A stretch of 64,000 bases of DNA from Halogranum rubrum (GTDB lineage: Archaea > Halobacteriota > Halobacteria > Halobacteriales > Haloferacaceae): positions 308,124-372,123 of the forward strand of contig NZ_FOTC01000003.1 of assembly GCF_900114455.1 (NCBI RefSeq), given 5' to 3'. The notes under the pieces were generated by a model, which saw only the letters and a program-made list of their open reading frames with translations, was not told the origin of the DNA and did not search any database. Shown one piece after another: positions 16,114 through 25,454 of the stretch. A program made the translations under genes and the position numbers. How positions within the stretch are numbered: the stretch's first letter is position 1; each line of letters opens with the position of its first letter.

Positions 16114-16857
16114 ATGTTCAAGGCCATCGTCAGTGCGTCGACTCTCCGGGACGCACTCGACTCAGTAAGCGTACTTGTCGAGGAGTGTAAGATTCGACTG
16201 AACGAGGACGAACTCGCCATCCGCGCGGTCGACCCTGCCAACGTCGGGATGGTCGACCTCTCGCTCGAAGCGGCGGCGTTCGAATCCTACGAGGCTGACG
16301 GCGGCGTCATCGGCGTCAACCTCTCGCGTCTCGAAGACATCGCTGGCATGGCCAACTCCGGCGACCTCATCCAACTCGAACTCAACGAGGAGACCCGCAA
16401 ACTCCACATCCAGATCGAGGGCCTCTCGTACACGCTGGCGCTCATCGACCCCGACTCCATCCGCCAAGAGCCGGACATCCCGGACCTCGACCTTCCGGCC
16501 GAAATCGTCCTCGAAGGTAACCAGATGGACCGCGGTATCAAGGCCGCAGACATGGTGTCGGACCACATCCGTCTCCGCGTCGACGAGGAAGCAGAGGCGT
16601 TCTACATCGAAGCGGAGGGCGACACCGACGACGTCGACCTCAAACTCACCCGAGAAGACCTCATCGACTTCACCTCCGGCCCGGCGGACTCGCTGTTCTC
16701 GCTCGACTATCTCAAGGACATGAACAAGGCCATTCCCTCCGACGCCGAGGTCACCATCGAACTCGGCGCAGAGTTCCCGGTCAAACTGCACTACGAGTTC
16801 GGTGAGGGTATGGGTCACGTGACGTACATGCTCGCACCGCGTATCCAGAGCGACTGA
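16114..16857 (+). CDS. pcn: DNA polymerase sliding clamp (PCNA)
   Basis: 247 residues, the normal length. It begins [19 protein letters not shown] and ends [24 protein letters not shown] forms a trimeric ring that tethers polymerase, FEN1, ligase and other partners through PIP boxes; it is loaded by RFC, one subunit of which is encoded at 26.7 kb. The start at 16114 is supported by the TATA box and by the conserved MFKA beginning. Confidence 0.97.
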   Translation: MFKAIVSASTLRDALDSVSVLVEECKIRLNEDELAIRAVDPANVGMVDLSLEAAAFESYEADGGVIGVNLSRLEDIAGMANSGDLIQLELNEETRKLHIQIEGLSYTLALIDPDSIRQEPDIPDLDLPAEIVLEGNQMDRGIKAADMVSDHIRLRVDEEAEAFYIEAEGDTDDVDLKLTREDLIDFTSGPADSLFSLDYLKDMNKAIPSDAEVTIELGAEFPVKLHYEFGEGMGHVTYMLAPRIQSD

Positions 16858-16950
16858 CGCGAGTCCTCAAACGGTCGAGAATTCAGAACGTCTACTATTC
16901 CTATCGGTGGCAAGAACGCCTATCCGTGCGGCAGGAGAATCCGGTCTTGT

Positions 16951-17190
16951 ATGGCGACAAACATCACCGAAGACGACGAAGGCAAGTCAGTGGTTGGCGC
17001 AGACGGAGAACAGGTCGGACGCGTCGTCAACGTCGAACACGGGACTGCGTACGTCGAGGCAGACCCGGGGCTGACCGACACCATCAAAGCCAAACTCGGA
17101 TGGGGCGACACCAGCGAGGACTCCTACCCGCTGCAAGAGCAGTCGGTCGAGGCTGTCACCGACGACGAAATCAAGCTGAAGTCGTTCTAA
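16951..17190 (+). CDS. PRC-barrel domain protein
   Basis: 79 residues: MATNITEDDEGKSVVGADGE, then QVGRVVNVEHGTAYVEADPG and a final VEAVTDDEIKLKSF. It is a single small beta-barrel of the PRC family, common in haloarchaea, often with roles in RNA processing or membrane-associated scaffolding. No specific partner visible. A T-rich stretch follows. Confidence 0.8.
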   Translation: MATNITEDDEGKSVVGADGEQVGRVVNVEHGTAYVEADPGLTDTIKAKLGWGDTSEDSYPLQEQSVEAVTDDEIKLKSF

Positions 17191-17211
17191 AACGCCCCAG
17201 ACAGACGACGG

Positions 17212-17224
17212 TTTTTCGCTTTTT
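17212..17224 (+). terminator. Double T-run after the PRC-barrel gene
   Basis: GTTTTTCGCTTTTTGCG contains two runs of five T residues, 22-34 nt past the stop. This is a plausible archaeal terminator, between convergent genes. Confidence 0.4.
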
Positions 17225-17235
17225 GCGCACCGAAC

Positions 17236-18585
17236 TCAGGGAACCACAGACCGCCGAGCGAGTGCGACGAGAATCCCGATGATAGGAACGACGAGCACCG
17301 CACCCGCGATGAACGGCGACCAGTAGGCGACGAACGCGTACAGCGCCGCCATCGCCGGTGGTCCGATAGTTCGGCCCAGACTCCCGGCACCCTGCGTGAC
17401 GCCGAAGGCACTCCCCTGTGTCTCGGCGGACGCGGCCATCGAGACGAGCGTCGAGAGCGCGACGTTGAGGAGGCCGTTGCCCAGCGACAGCGTCCCCAAC
17501 ACGACGAGTAGAGCGACGAGTTCACGTGTCAGGTACGCCGGACCGCCGATGGTGGGGAGAACCGACCCAATCTGCGGCGAGAAGGGGATGGCGGCGAGTG
17601 CCACGAGCAACAGCGATGCGCCCGCGACGGCGATGCGCGACTCGGCGAAGCGCCGCGAGAGACGACCGACGATGACCCCTTGGTTGATGACACCGAGGAC
17701 GCCGATGTAGGTGAGCAAGAACGCCGTCTGCGTCTCGTCGTAGCCGTAGATGTCTGCGGCGAAGGGGATGAACATGACCTGAATCCCCGAGAAGGCGACG
17801 GAGACGAGGAAGAAGGCGACGACGAGTCCTCTGAGGTTCGTGTCGCGGAGCGCCGTCACGAACTGTCCGACGAGCGACTGTCGGCCGGCCGCCCGACGCT
17901 GGCGGTCGGGTTCGGGGAGGAACGCCGCTGCCGAGGCCAACGCGAGGAGACTCAACCCTGCGGCGGCGAAACTCGGCAGCGAGAACCGCGTCGCCGGAAC
18001 GAACGTCGGGAACAGGTCGCGGGCGGCGGTGACGACGGCGTCACTGGCGAAGATACCACCCAACGCGGGGCCGAAGATGAACCCGAGGCTGAACGACGCG
18101 CCGATGAGGCCCAGTGCACCCGCACGGCGCTCCGGCGGCGTGATGTCGGCGATGTACGCCTGCGCCGTAGCGATGTTCCCACCCATCGCACCGGCGACCA
18201 TCCGCGAGACGAAGAGCACGGCGAGTCCGGCGGTCAGACCGAAGAGGTCCGAGAACTCACCCGCGAGACCGAAGACGGTCCACGCGACGGCGCTTCCCGC
18301 CAACGACAGCATCAACACGGGCCGACGCCCACGCTCGTCGGAGATGCGTCCCAACAGCGGCGCGAACAGGAACTGCATCAGTGAGTAGGAGGCCGCGAGG
18401 AGACCGATGAAGACGTCGCTGACGAGGAAACTCCGGACGTAGAACGGGAGGATGGGGATGACGATGCCGAAACCGAGTAAGTCGATGAAGACGACACCGA
18501 TGACCGTCGCCAGCGCACGTCGGCGGGAGGCGACGGCGGCGTCAGCGTCGGCGTCGGGTGCGGTGGCGGCTTCGGGGACGCTCAT
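17236..18585 (-). CDS. MFS transporter, TetA-like exporter
   Basis: 449 residues with 12 predicted membrane segments. The loop 2-3 motif GRISDERGRRPVLMLSL is the classical MFS motif A, and the N-terminal VVFIDLLGFGIVIPILPFYV is typical of drug:H+ antiporters of the TetA/Bcr kind. The N-terminal 22 residues are Ala/Asp-rich. Substrate unknown; tetracycline or other small toxic molecules are typical for the family. No regulator lies beside it. Confidence 0.88.
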   Translation of the reverse strand: MSVPEAATAPDADADAAVASRRRALATVIGVVFIDLLGFGIVIPILPFYVRSFLVSDVFIGLLAASYSLMQFLFAPLLGRISDERGRRPVLMLSLAGSAVAWTVFGLAGEFSDLFGLTAGLAVLFVSRMVAGAMGGNIATAQAYIADITPPERRAGALGLIGASFSLGFIFGPALGGIFASDAVVTAARDLFPTFVPATRFSLPSFAAAGLSLLALASAAAFLPEPDRQRRAAGRQSLVGQFVTALRDTNLRGLVVAFFLVSVAFSGIQVMFIPFAADIYGYDETQTAFLLTYIGVLGVINQGVIVGRLSRRFAESRIAVAGASLLLVALAAIPFSPQIGSVLPTIGGPAYLTRELVALLVVLGTLSLGNGLLNVALSTLVSMAASAETQGSAFGVTQGAGSLGRTIGPPAMAALYAFVAYWSPFIAGAVLVVPIIGILVALARRSVVP

Positions 18586-18811
18586 ACACTCACGGCGTCG
18601 GGGAGCGGCCTAACGCTTTCCCCGATTTTGGGTGGCGATGGTGGACGTCAGTGCCGAAAACGGTGTCTTCGAAGGTTGGCTCTGATTCCGAGGTTCTGAT
18701 AGCTGTTGTATACTGAATATAGAGAGTGTAGTCAGCGTCCGGTGTAGTTACCAGCCAGCGTCTGCGACCGACTGACGACACTTATCGGGCGGACACGTAC
18801 AGAGATGTTGT

Positions 18812-19231
18812 TCATTCGAGATACTGTGTGCTACAATCGGGCTGGACTTGTACTCCCTTCGCAGTCAGGTACAGGTCTGCTCCCCCGGCAGAGTTGCTTC
18901 CACAGTCGGTCTCGGGCCATTTGCGTCTGATTGTTCCGTATCGGTCGCTTGTCACGGTTATTCGTGCTGGCACTCCGCTGAATGCCTCTGTTCCCTCTTC
19001 ACCCTTATCACCACTTAACCGAAACTCACGGCGATACAGTCTCTCTCCGTCTCGGTTCGTTACCTCGACGACAAACGTCTCAGTAGACTTCATCAAATTA
19101 AATACCTCCACGAAATGCCCCAGCTCTCTCGATGAGAGAACTTCACTACAGCCACCAAGTCCTGTGATTCCGAGGCAGAGACCGGCCCCACAGACTCTAA
19201 GAACGTTTCTTCGTGAATAGATGGAAGACAT
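18812..19231 (-). CDS. Predicted Tat-exported lipoprotein, unknown function
   Basis: 139 residues from the ATG at 19231 (MSSIYSRRNVLRVCGAGLCL). The twin arginines are followed by a hydrophobic stretch and a lipobox (GLGGC), so it should be exported by Tat and anchored by lipid. The mature part has a likely beta-sandwich (FVVEVTNRDGERLYRREFRL). GC and codon use are lower than in the surroundings, and the upstream gap is AT-rich, suggesting a recent arrival. An extension to ATG 19243 adds only MVGF. Confidence 0.7.
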   Translation of the reverse strand: MSSIYSRRNVLRVCGAGLCLGITGLGGCSEVLSSRELGHFVEVFNLMKSTETFVVEVTNRDGERLYRREFRLSGDKGEEGTEAFSGVPARITVTSDRYGTIRRKWPETDCGSNSAGGADLYLTAKGVQVQPDCSTQYLE

Positions 19232-19450
19232 AAACCCAACCAATAGATATCTCGATAAATAATTTCTGACTTTGCAGATTTCGTGCAGTACCTGAAACTC
19301 CGAGTACTGAGAACCGACTTGCGCGCTGTATTCAGGAGGTCACGGAAATCCATCCAATCACTGTCAGGATCGGCGTACAAGGTACTGGGGCAATATCTCC
19401 TGTTCGAGTACACCACACCTATGCTCTAGTCGGGCAAAGCGAACTCAAGG

Positions 19451-19624
19451 ATGGCTGACAAGCGACTCTACTGGCTCACCATCGTCGCAGCGTGCACGGC
19501 AGGGTCGATACAGGCCTATTGGGTGATTACCGGCGAGAGAGGCACCCTCGGAATCGTTGCGACTGTCGCTTGGTTGGTGGTCGCTCTCACTTCCGCCTGG
19601 CAACTCCGCCGGTCTTCGAAGTAG
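19451..19624 (+). CDS. Small two-helix membrane protein
   Basis: 57 residues: MADKRLYWLTIVAACTAGSI, then QAYWVITGERGTLGIVATVA and a second hydrophobic helix ending WQLRRSSK. The ATG follows CAAGG. It lies in a stretch otherwise without genes. No family recognised. Confidence 0.6.
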   Translation: MADKRLYWLTIVAACTAGSIQAYWVITGERGTLGIVATVAWLVVALTSAWQLRRSSK

Positions 19625-19680
19625 TTAGCAGTAACCGACCTTTCGGCACTACTCTGCGTAGAATCACGCCGCACTCGTCC

Positions 19681-20268
19681 TCACACACTTCGGTCGATGA
19701 CTCGCTTCGCCGCCTGCGCTTTCTCCTTCCAGCCGTATCCGGCCTCGTAGACGTGGCGTTTGCTCTCGACCAGTTGTTCCGGCGTGGCTTCCTCGAACCC
19801 GCCGCGGTCCCACGACCCAGAGTCGTGGAGCCACTCGACGACGTGTTCTTTCGTCTCGGCCCACGACAGGCCGACCATCTCGTACCACGCGACCATGGCG
19901 AAGACGGCGTTGTCGTGACAGCCGGGAACGCTCCCCTTCAGATAGAGCGTACGCATCGGCTCTCGGGTCGGTTCGGACACTAACTCTTTGTACTCGGCGG
20001 CGGTCAGAAGCCGGAGCGCGCCGTCCTCCTCGACGACGCGCTGTTGGCGTTTGAGGTACTCCAACGCCGCGGTGTGGAGGTTGTCCCACTCGCCGTGCGA
20101 GAGGTCCGAGAGGCTGTCCTCGGTGCGGGGGGCGACGGAGAGTAGCGAGACGATGTCGACATAGGCTTTCTCGACGGTCGGCCACTGGGTGCCTTCGAAC
20201 CGGCAGTCGGCGTCGTGCAGGCTGTTCGTGGTCCGACAGCCGGGACACGGGTAGTCGAAGCGCGGCAC
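19681..20268 (-). CDS. Haloarchaeal conserved protein with N-terminal zinc-type cysteines
   Basis: 195 residues from a GTG at 20268 (VPRFDYPCPGCRTTNSLHDA then DCRFEG). A longer frame reaches 20385, but a CTATTACG element lies 30 nt before the GTG, fitting a leaderless start, and the upstream codons look non-coding. The three N-terminal cysteines with His may bind zinc. A winged-helix-like part (LSDLSHGEWDNLHTAALEYL, ending KRQQRVVEEDGALRL) suggests DNA or protein binding. The C-terminus is rich in Trp and charged residues. Function unknown. Confidence 0.7.
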   Translation of the reverse strand: MPRFDYPCPGCRTTNSLHDADCRFEGTQWPTVEKAYVDIVSLLSVAPRTEDSLSDLSHGEWDNLHTAALEYLKRQQRVVEEDGALRLLTAAEYKELVSEPTREPMRTLYLKGSVPGCHDNAVFAMVAWYEMVGLSWAETKEHVVEWLHDSGSWDRGGFEEATPEQLVESKRHVYEAGYGWKEKAQAAKRVIDRSV

Positions 20269-20426
20269 GTCTCGTCGGTTGTCAATCGGTCGTAATAGCT
20301 TGCGTGGTTGCCGATGCGTACGGGAGGTGACGACACGCTGGAGAGAGCGAAGAGAGCGGAAGAGCCATGCCGACCGGACTGTCAAAGATACACGATGCGT
20401 CCCGCCACGGTGTGTGAGTTCCCTCC

Positions 20427-20834
20427 ATGACGACCCGGAGAAGCGTCCTCCGGTCGCTCGGTCTGGTCTCGGTCGGCCTGCTCGCTGGCTGTTCGGCTAT
20501 CGACAGCGATCCGAAACCGGGGTCGCTACTCGTCGTCAACAACGACGGCGTCGATCACACGCTTCGACTCGACATCACGCGGAGTAGTGACGAGAGCGCG
20601 ACGCGGCAGGAGACGGTCCGAATCGGCGCTGGCGAGTGGGGGCTTCGGAACAAGCTCCTCACCGACCCCGGAAGCTACGAGATTACGGTCACCGTCGGCG
20701 AGAGCGACGAGACGGCGGCGACGACAGTCGAAGTGACGCCGAGTGGGAACGGGAAGCGACTCGGCGGCGAGAATCTGGAGGTCTACATCGACAGAGACGG
20801 AACCCTGAGAGCGACCGCCCGCACGTACGACTGA
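20427..20834 (+). CDS. Predicted Tat-exported lipoprotein, unknown function
   Basis: 135 residues. MTTRRSVLRSLGLVSVGLLA followed by GCS is a Tat signal with lipobox. The mature part has two beta-rich segments (SLLVVNNDGVDHTLRLDIT and SYEITVTVGESDETAATTV), like a small Ig-type domain. It stands alone and is convergent with the DUF460 gene. Confidence 0.75.
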   Translation: MTTRRSVLRSLGLVSVGLLAGCSAIDSDPKPGSLLVVNNDGVDHTLRLDITRSSDESATRQETVRIGAGEWGLRNKLLTDPGSYEITVTVGESDETAATTVEVTPSGNGKRLGGENLEVYIDRDGTLRATARTYD

Positions 20835-20849
20835 CTCGGTCCCTCCCGG

Positions 20850-22823
20850 CTACTCCTCTCTACCGCCGTTGGCGCGGTGTTCGCTGATGATCTGGTCCAT
20901 CATCTCGGACTTCTGTTCTTTCTGGCGGTCCTCCGCCCGCCGTCGCCAGTCGGCGACGACCGACTCGATGTCGGTCCCGCGGGCGATGGCGAGTTCGTCT
21001 ATCTCCTGAATCGAGACGTCGTCGGCCGGGCCGACGGGAATGTCGTGGTCGAACAACACCTCGTCGGCGACGTCCGAGAGTCCGCCCGAGCGCAGGACGA
21101 CGCGCGGTTTCTTCTCGGCGAGGCGCTCGGCCGTGCTCCGACCGGCCCCGCTCGCGTCGCGGAGGTAGACGACGTCGCCCGCGGAGATGCCGTACTCCTC
21201 GTCGGTCTGCTCGATAGCTTTCTTGGTGAACTGTTCGACCACCTTCACGGGCACCAAGTCCCGACCCTCGGCGACGTCGGCGAAGTTCGAGTGGTCCAAC
21301 TTCCAGAGGTCTTTCAGTCGCGAGAGCTTCGACTGGAGTTCGTCGGCGCGTTCTTCCTCCGCTTCGAGTTCGCGCTCCAGTCGACCGTTCTCGCGTTCGA
21401 GGCGGTTTACCTCGCGGCGTTCGCGGGCCTCTCGGCGCTCTTTTCGCCGGGCGTCGGAGAGTTCGCTCTTGTACTCCTCGATGGTCTCGTCGCGGTCTTC
21501 CACTCGACTCTGGAGCTCCGAGACGTGCGTTTCGAGTCGCTCGACCTGCGATTCGAGCCGTTTTATCTTCTTCTCCTCTGCGCTGAGTTCGCGCTCCGTG
21601 TGCTCCGTCGTCTCCTCTTCGGACTCCTCGTCGTCCGAGAGTTCTCGAAGCACGGCTTCGACGGACTCTTCCCCGGAGACGACGCGGGCGATGACCTCGC
21701 CGCGGTCGATTCGAGGCGGCACTTTCCGGGTGATGCGCTCGAACTGGTCTTCGTGGGCGTCGAACGCGAACAGCGCCGCCGCCATCGCGTCGCGTTCGTG
21801 GTCGTTATCGTAGTCCTCGTCACGAGTACGATGGAGTTTCTCGTCGACTGGGAGGTCCGTCGTCGGGTTCCACCCCGCCGCGTCGAAACTGCGGCGGAAC
21901 TTCTCGACCGTCTCCGGCATCGGGGTCACGTCGGCGGCGACGATGATAGGTCGACCGCGCTCGATGAGCCACTCGATGACGTCTGCGGTGTCGGCCGTCC
22001 GGGTCGAGAGCACGTCGAGGACGGTGCCGTCGAGTCCGACGACGGCCGCCGCGGTGGTCGTTCCGGGGTCGATGCCGACGATGACGTGGTCGCGGCGCTT
22101 CACCAACGGTTCGAACTCGATGCCGTCGCGCCGGTCGCGTTCGACTTCGATACGGATGTCGCCGGAGCGACGGTTCGAGACGGGGATGTCCTGCGGGCGA
22201 GCCTCGACGGTGAAGATAGCGTTCGAGAACCCGCCGTACTTCTCGGTGACGTCGCGTTCGTAGGCGAGACCGGCGTCTTTGAGTTTCGACTCCACGTCGC
22301 GAGACGTGGTCTTGACGTTGCCGTGGATGCGGCGAGTGTAGCGGTCGGAACTCCACCCACCCTTCCCGGTCGAACGGCCGCGAGAGACTTTCACCGTCGT
22401 CGTGTCGGTGAACGCCGAGACTTCGTAGCCGACGTTGGCGGCGGCGAGGCGGGCGGCGGCCTCCGCTTCTTTCATCGGCTCTTTCCCGTACGGGACGCCG
22501 TGACGGGAGGCGACTCGTGAGAGTGGTTCCGGTTGGTCTGCGCCGGTCACCTGCACGAGCTTCGTGCCAGCGGGGAGTGATTGGAGAAAGTGTACGAGGG
22601 CGTCCTTGTCGGCCGCCAGTTCGTACATGTTGTCGGTGGCAACGATAGCCGGTTCTTCGCGCTCGATGAGGCGTCGTAACTTGCGGAAAGAGACAACGTC
22701 CTTGTCGAGATGCTCGCCGTCGAAGGCGACGACCGCGTAGGAGGGGGCGTCCCCGCGGATGTTGCCGCTCTGGATGTCGACGCCGAACACCAGCGAGTCG
22801 AGCGCACTCGTCCGGGTGCTCAC
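20850..22823 (-). CDS. DUF460 protein with RNase H-like domain and coiled coil
   Basis: 657 residues from a GTG at 22823 (VSTRTSALDSLVFGVDIQSG). A TATTTATC element lies 31 nt before this GTG; the longer reading to 22871 runs through that element and is unlikely. The GVDIQSG segment and a second VGIDPGTTTAAAVVGLDG segment are RuvC/RNase H-like strands, with later acidic stretches (DEDYDNDHERDAMA) that could bind metal. Residues ~395-505 form a long charged coiled coil. DUF460 proteins are widespread in archaea and predicted nucleases or resolvases; activity has not been shown to my knowledge. Confidence 0.85.
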   Translation of the reverse strand: MSTRTSALDSLVFGVDIQSGNIRGDAPSYAVVAFDGEHLDKDVVSFRKLRRLIEREEPAIVATDNMYELAADKDALVHFLQSLPAGTKLVQVTGADQPEPLSRVASRHGVPYGKEPMKEAEAAARLAAANVGYEVSAFTDTTTVKVSRGRSTGKGGWSSDRYTRRIHGNVKTTSRDVESKLKDAGLAYERDVTEKYGGFSNAIFTVEARPQDIPVSNRRSGDIRIEVERDRRDGIEFEPLVKRRDHVIVGIDPGTTTAAAVVGLDGTVLDVLSTRTADTADVIEWLIERGRPIIVAADVTPMPETVEKFRRSFDAAGWNPTTDLPVDEKLHRTRDEDYDNDHERDAMAAALFAFDAHEDQFERITRKVPPRIDRGEVIARVVSGEESVEAVLRELSDDEESEEETTEHTERELSAEEKKIKRLESQVERLETHVSELQSRVEDRDETIEEYKSELSDARRKERREARERREVNRLERENGRLERELEAEEERADELQSKLSRLKDLWKLDHSNFADVAEGRDLVPVKVVEQFTKKAIEQTDEEYGISAGDVVYLRDASGAGRSTAERLAEKKPRVVLRSGGLSDVADEVLFDHDIPVGPADDVSIQEIDELAIARGTDIESVVADWRRRAEDRQKEQKSEMMDQIISEHRANGGREE

Positions 22824-22947
22824 AAACGCTCGGTAGGGTGTCAGTCGATAAATACCCCACGCCGAACCCATTCGAACGTCGCCGTCATCGACGTGTCGAG
22901 AGTGCGAACACTGAAACCAGAGAGCAGTAAATCACCACTGTGGAAAC

Positions 22948-23925
22948 ATGAGTACTGGTCCCGAACCTCCAAGTCTCGGTCTCTCGAACCTCCGTCGAAT
23001 CGCCGTCGTCGGCTTCCTCGCCCTCCTCGTCCTCGTCGCCCCCGTCGCAGGAATCCTCGCGTGGGAACCCGTCGACGAAGGGAACATCAAGGTCGTCAAG
23101 AAGTGGGGTGCGACGACGGGCACCGTCTTCGAACCCGGTGCCCACTTCGTCAACCCCGTCTCGCAGTCGACGAGTAGCCTCTCGGTCCGGCCGCAGTCCT
23201 ACACGATGTCGGCCCAGCAGAACGAAGGCCAGCAGACCGGCGACGACGCCATCCGCGTCCTCACCGAAGACGGTCTTCGCACCGATATCGACGTGACCGT
23301 GCGCTACCGGGTCGACGCCAGCAAGGCCGTCGACTTCTACCGGAAGTACCGGACGCTCGACACCGCCGAAGAGCGCCTGATTCGGCCCTCGATTCGGTCG
23401 ATTCTCCGGACCGAGGCCGGGCGACTCCCGGTCACCGAAATCTACACCGGCGAGGGACAGACGAGACTGAAACTCGCCGCCGAACAGGAACTCGGAGCGC
23501 AGTTCGCCAACGACGGCCTCATCCTCGAAGCCGTCCAGATTCGGAACGTCGAACTCCCCGCCGAGTACGCGAAAGCCGTCGAGCAGAAGGAGATTACCGA
23601 ACAGCGTCGCCAGCAGAAACAGAGCGAACTCGAAGTCGAGAAACTCGAAGCCGAACGGAAGACGATCGAAGCGCAGGGTGAAGCCGACGCCAACCGCATC
23701 GTCAGCGAGTCGTTGACGAACGAGGTGCTCGCCCAGCAGTACATCCAGCGACTCGACGAGACCGATACGGTCTACATCCCCGTCGGCGGCGACGGCTACC
23801 CGCAGTTCGTCCGGAACCTCGAATCCGGGTCGAACAGTGGAAGCAGCAGTAGCAGCGGAAGCAACAGCCAATCGACGCGGAGTGGCCAGTCAACCGGTAA
23901 CGACACGGCCACTGCCGACTCGTAA
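22948..23925 (+). CDS. SPFH/band 7 (prohibitin-like) membrane protein
   Basis: 325 residues. A membrane segment at ~17-37 is followed by an SPFH domain (WEPVDEGNIKVVKKWGATTG, then DGLRTDIDVTVRYRVDASKA) and a coiled coil (EITEQRRQQKQSELEVEKLE region). The last 40 residues are Ser/Gly/Asn-rich. SPFH proteins assemble as large membrane rings and often protect or regulate membrane proteases. The next gene starts 3 nt after its stop, so the two form an operon. Confidence 0.88.
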   Translation: MSTGPEPPSLGLSNLRRIAVVGFLALLVLVAPVAGILAWEPVDEGNIKVVKKWGATTGTVFEPGAHFVNPVSQSTSSLSVRPQSYTMSAQQNEGQQTGDDAIRVLTEDGLRTDIDVTVRYRVDASKAVDFYRKYRTLDTAEERLIRPSIRSILRTEAGRLPVTEIYTGEGQTRLKLAAEQELGAQFANDGLILEAVQIRNVELPAEYAKAVEQKEITEQRRQQKQSELEVEKLEAERKTIEAQGEADANRIVSESLTNEVLAQQYIQRLDETDTVYIPVGGDGYPQFVRNLESGSNSGSSSSSGSNSQSTRSGQSTGNDTATADS

Positions 23926-23928
23926 GCG

Positions 23929-24336
23929 ATGGACCGTCGTCTCCTCGCCGTCGTCGGCGTCTGTGTGACGCTCTTCGTCGCCTTCCTCGCTCGGGGCGTC
24001 CTCCTCTCTGTCGGCCGCGTCGCTCTCGTTGCACTCCTGTTGGCACTCGTCGCCGGTGTCGCCCTCCTCGTGACCCGCGAACCTGCCTACGGGCGGTTCA
24101 CGGTCGGTGAGAGGACGCGTATCCTCCGACGGCCAGTCGACGAACAGGGTGCCCATCGCTGTGTAGACTGTGAGCAGGCGGTCACCGACGGCGAACGCCG
24201 ACGGTTCGTCCGCGAGTGGGTGCTGTTCGGCGTTCCGCTCGTCCTCCTCGACGACGGGGAGAACGTCTACTGTTCGGCGTGTGCCGGAGACGAGACGAGC
24301 GAACTCGCCGACGACGAACTGCTCCGCGAGAAGTAG
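23929..24336 (+). CDS. Membrane protein with C-terminal zinc-ribbon-like region
   Basis: 135 residues. Two membrane segments (5-25 and 30-48) are followed by a soluble part with two CxxC pairs (HRCVDCEQAV and YCSACAGDE) about 50 residues apart, likely one zinc site. It directly follows the SPFH gene (3 nt) and probably works with it at the membrane. Family not recognised. Confidence 0.75.
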   Translation: MDRRLLAVVGVCVTLFVAFLARGVLLSVGRVALVALLLALVAGVALLVTREPAYGRFTVGERTRILRRPVDEQGAHRCVDCEQAVTDGERRRFVREWVLFGVPLVLLDDGENVYCSACAGDETSELADDELLREK

Positions 24337-24340
24337 TCTC

Positions 24341-25273
24341 TTACTCTGCGTCGGGGAACGGTACCTCGACCTTCTGGCCGTCGCTCGGGACGAAACACTC
24401 GCCGTGGAAGCGTTCTTGGGCCTCTCGCTCGATCGGACTCGCGTCGCCGGCGTAGCGCGACGAGATGTGCGTCAACGCGAGTCGCTTGGCGTTCGCCCGC
24501 GATGCCACGTCTGCGGCTTCCTGCGCCGTCGAGTGGTACGTCTGTCGGGCACGCCCCGACTCGTCGCTGGCGAAGGTAGCGTCGTGGATGAGCAGGTCGG
24601 CGTCTTCGGCCATCTCGACGGTGGCCTGCACGGGGCGGGTGTCGCCGGTGTAGACCAACTTTCGACCCGGACGCGGGTCACCGACGACCTGTTCGGGCTG
24701 GATGACTCGGCCGTCGTCGAGTTCGACGGCCTCGCCGTTGTGGAGTCTCCCGTACATCGGCCCCGGTGGGATGCCGAGTTCTTCTTCGGCTTTCTCGCGG
24801 TCGAACCGCCCCGGCCGGTCGTCTTCGACGATGGCGTACCCCTGCGAGCGCGTCCGATGGTTGGTCTTGAACGTCCGGACCTCGAACTCGTCGCCGTCGA
24901 GTGCCGTCGACCCCGGCGACACTTCGTGGATGTTGACCGGATAACTCGGGTCGTAGCCACCGGCGTGGACGAGGCGTTTGACGTGCTTTTTCGACCCCGG
25001 CGGGACGTGAATCGCCAGCGCGGCGTCGCGGTCGTTGAAGTCCCACGACTGAATCAAGCCGGGAATCCCGAGGATGTGGTCGCCGTGGAGATGCGTGACG
25101 AAGAGATGCGAGACGTTGAACCCGGTGTTGAACCGCATCATCTGTCGCTGAGTTCCCTCGCCGCAGTCGAACAGCATCCGCTCGCCCTCGCGGTTGACGA
25201 GGACGGCGCTGGGGGCCCGCTCGGTGGTCGGGACCGCCCCGCTGGTTCCTAAGAACGTCACGCGCATCGACAT
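24341..25273 (-). CDS. rnz: Ribonuclease Z
   Basis: 310 residues, the normal length of the short form. Metallo-beta-lactamase fold with HLHGDH at 61-66, LFDCGEGTQRQMM, LVYTGDTRP and LTHISSRY. It removes 3' trailers from pre-tRNA, important here since the tRNA gene in this window does not encode CCA. Start at 25273 (MSMRVTFLGTSG); the Met at residue 3 is equally possible. Confidence 0.95.
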   Translation of the reverse strand: MSMRVTFLGTSGAVPTTERAPSAVLVNREGERMLFDCGEGTQRQMMRFNTGFNVSHLFVTHLHGDHILGIPGLIQSWDFNDRDAALAIHVPPGSKKHVKRLVHAGGYDPSYPVNIHEVSPGSTALDGDEFEVRTFKTNHRTRSQGYAIVEDDRPGRFDREKAEEELGIPPGPMYGRLHNGEAVELDDGRVIQPEQVVGDPRPGRKLVYTGDTRPVQATVEMAEDADLLIHDATFASDESGRARQTYHSTAQEAADVASRANAKRLALTHISSRYAGDASPIEREAQERFHGECFVPSDGQKVEVPFPDAE

Positions 25274-25454
25274 TGAGAAGAACGAGACGGGGTGGACCTA
25301 AACGCGTGTCGGAACGGGTTGGCGGCTCGTGTTGTGGACACGTCACCTGCTAGCTTGGCACACAGTTTCGGTCCGTTCACGACCGTTCACTCCTCGAATT
25401 CGGTCGAACTGAGCGCGGGGTATATCTATACATACCACTACTGGAGACAGTACG

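Noticed and set aside
19093-19416. 107-residue frame on the minus strand upstream of the Tat lipoprotein
   Set aside because: Overlaps the N-terminal part of the lipoprotein gene in another frame, in an AT-rich promoter area, with no family or host-like codon use.
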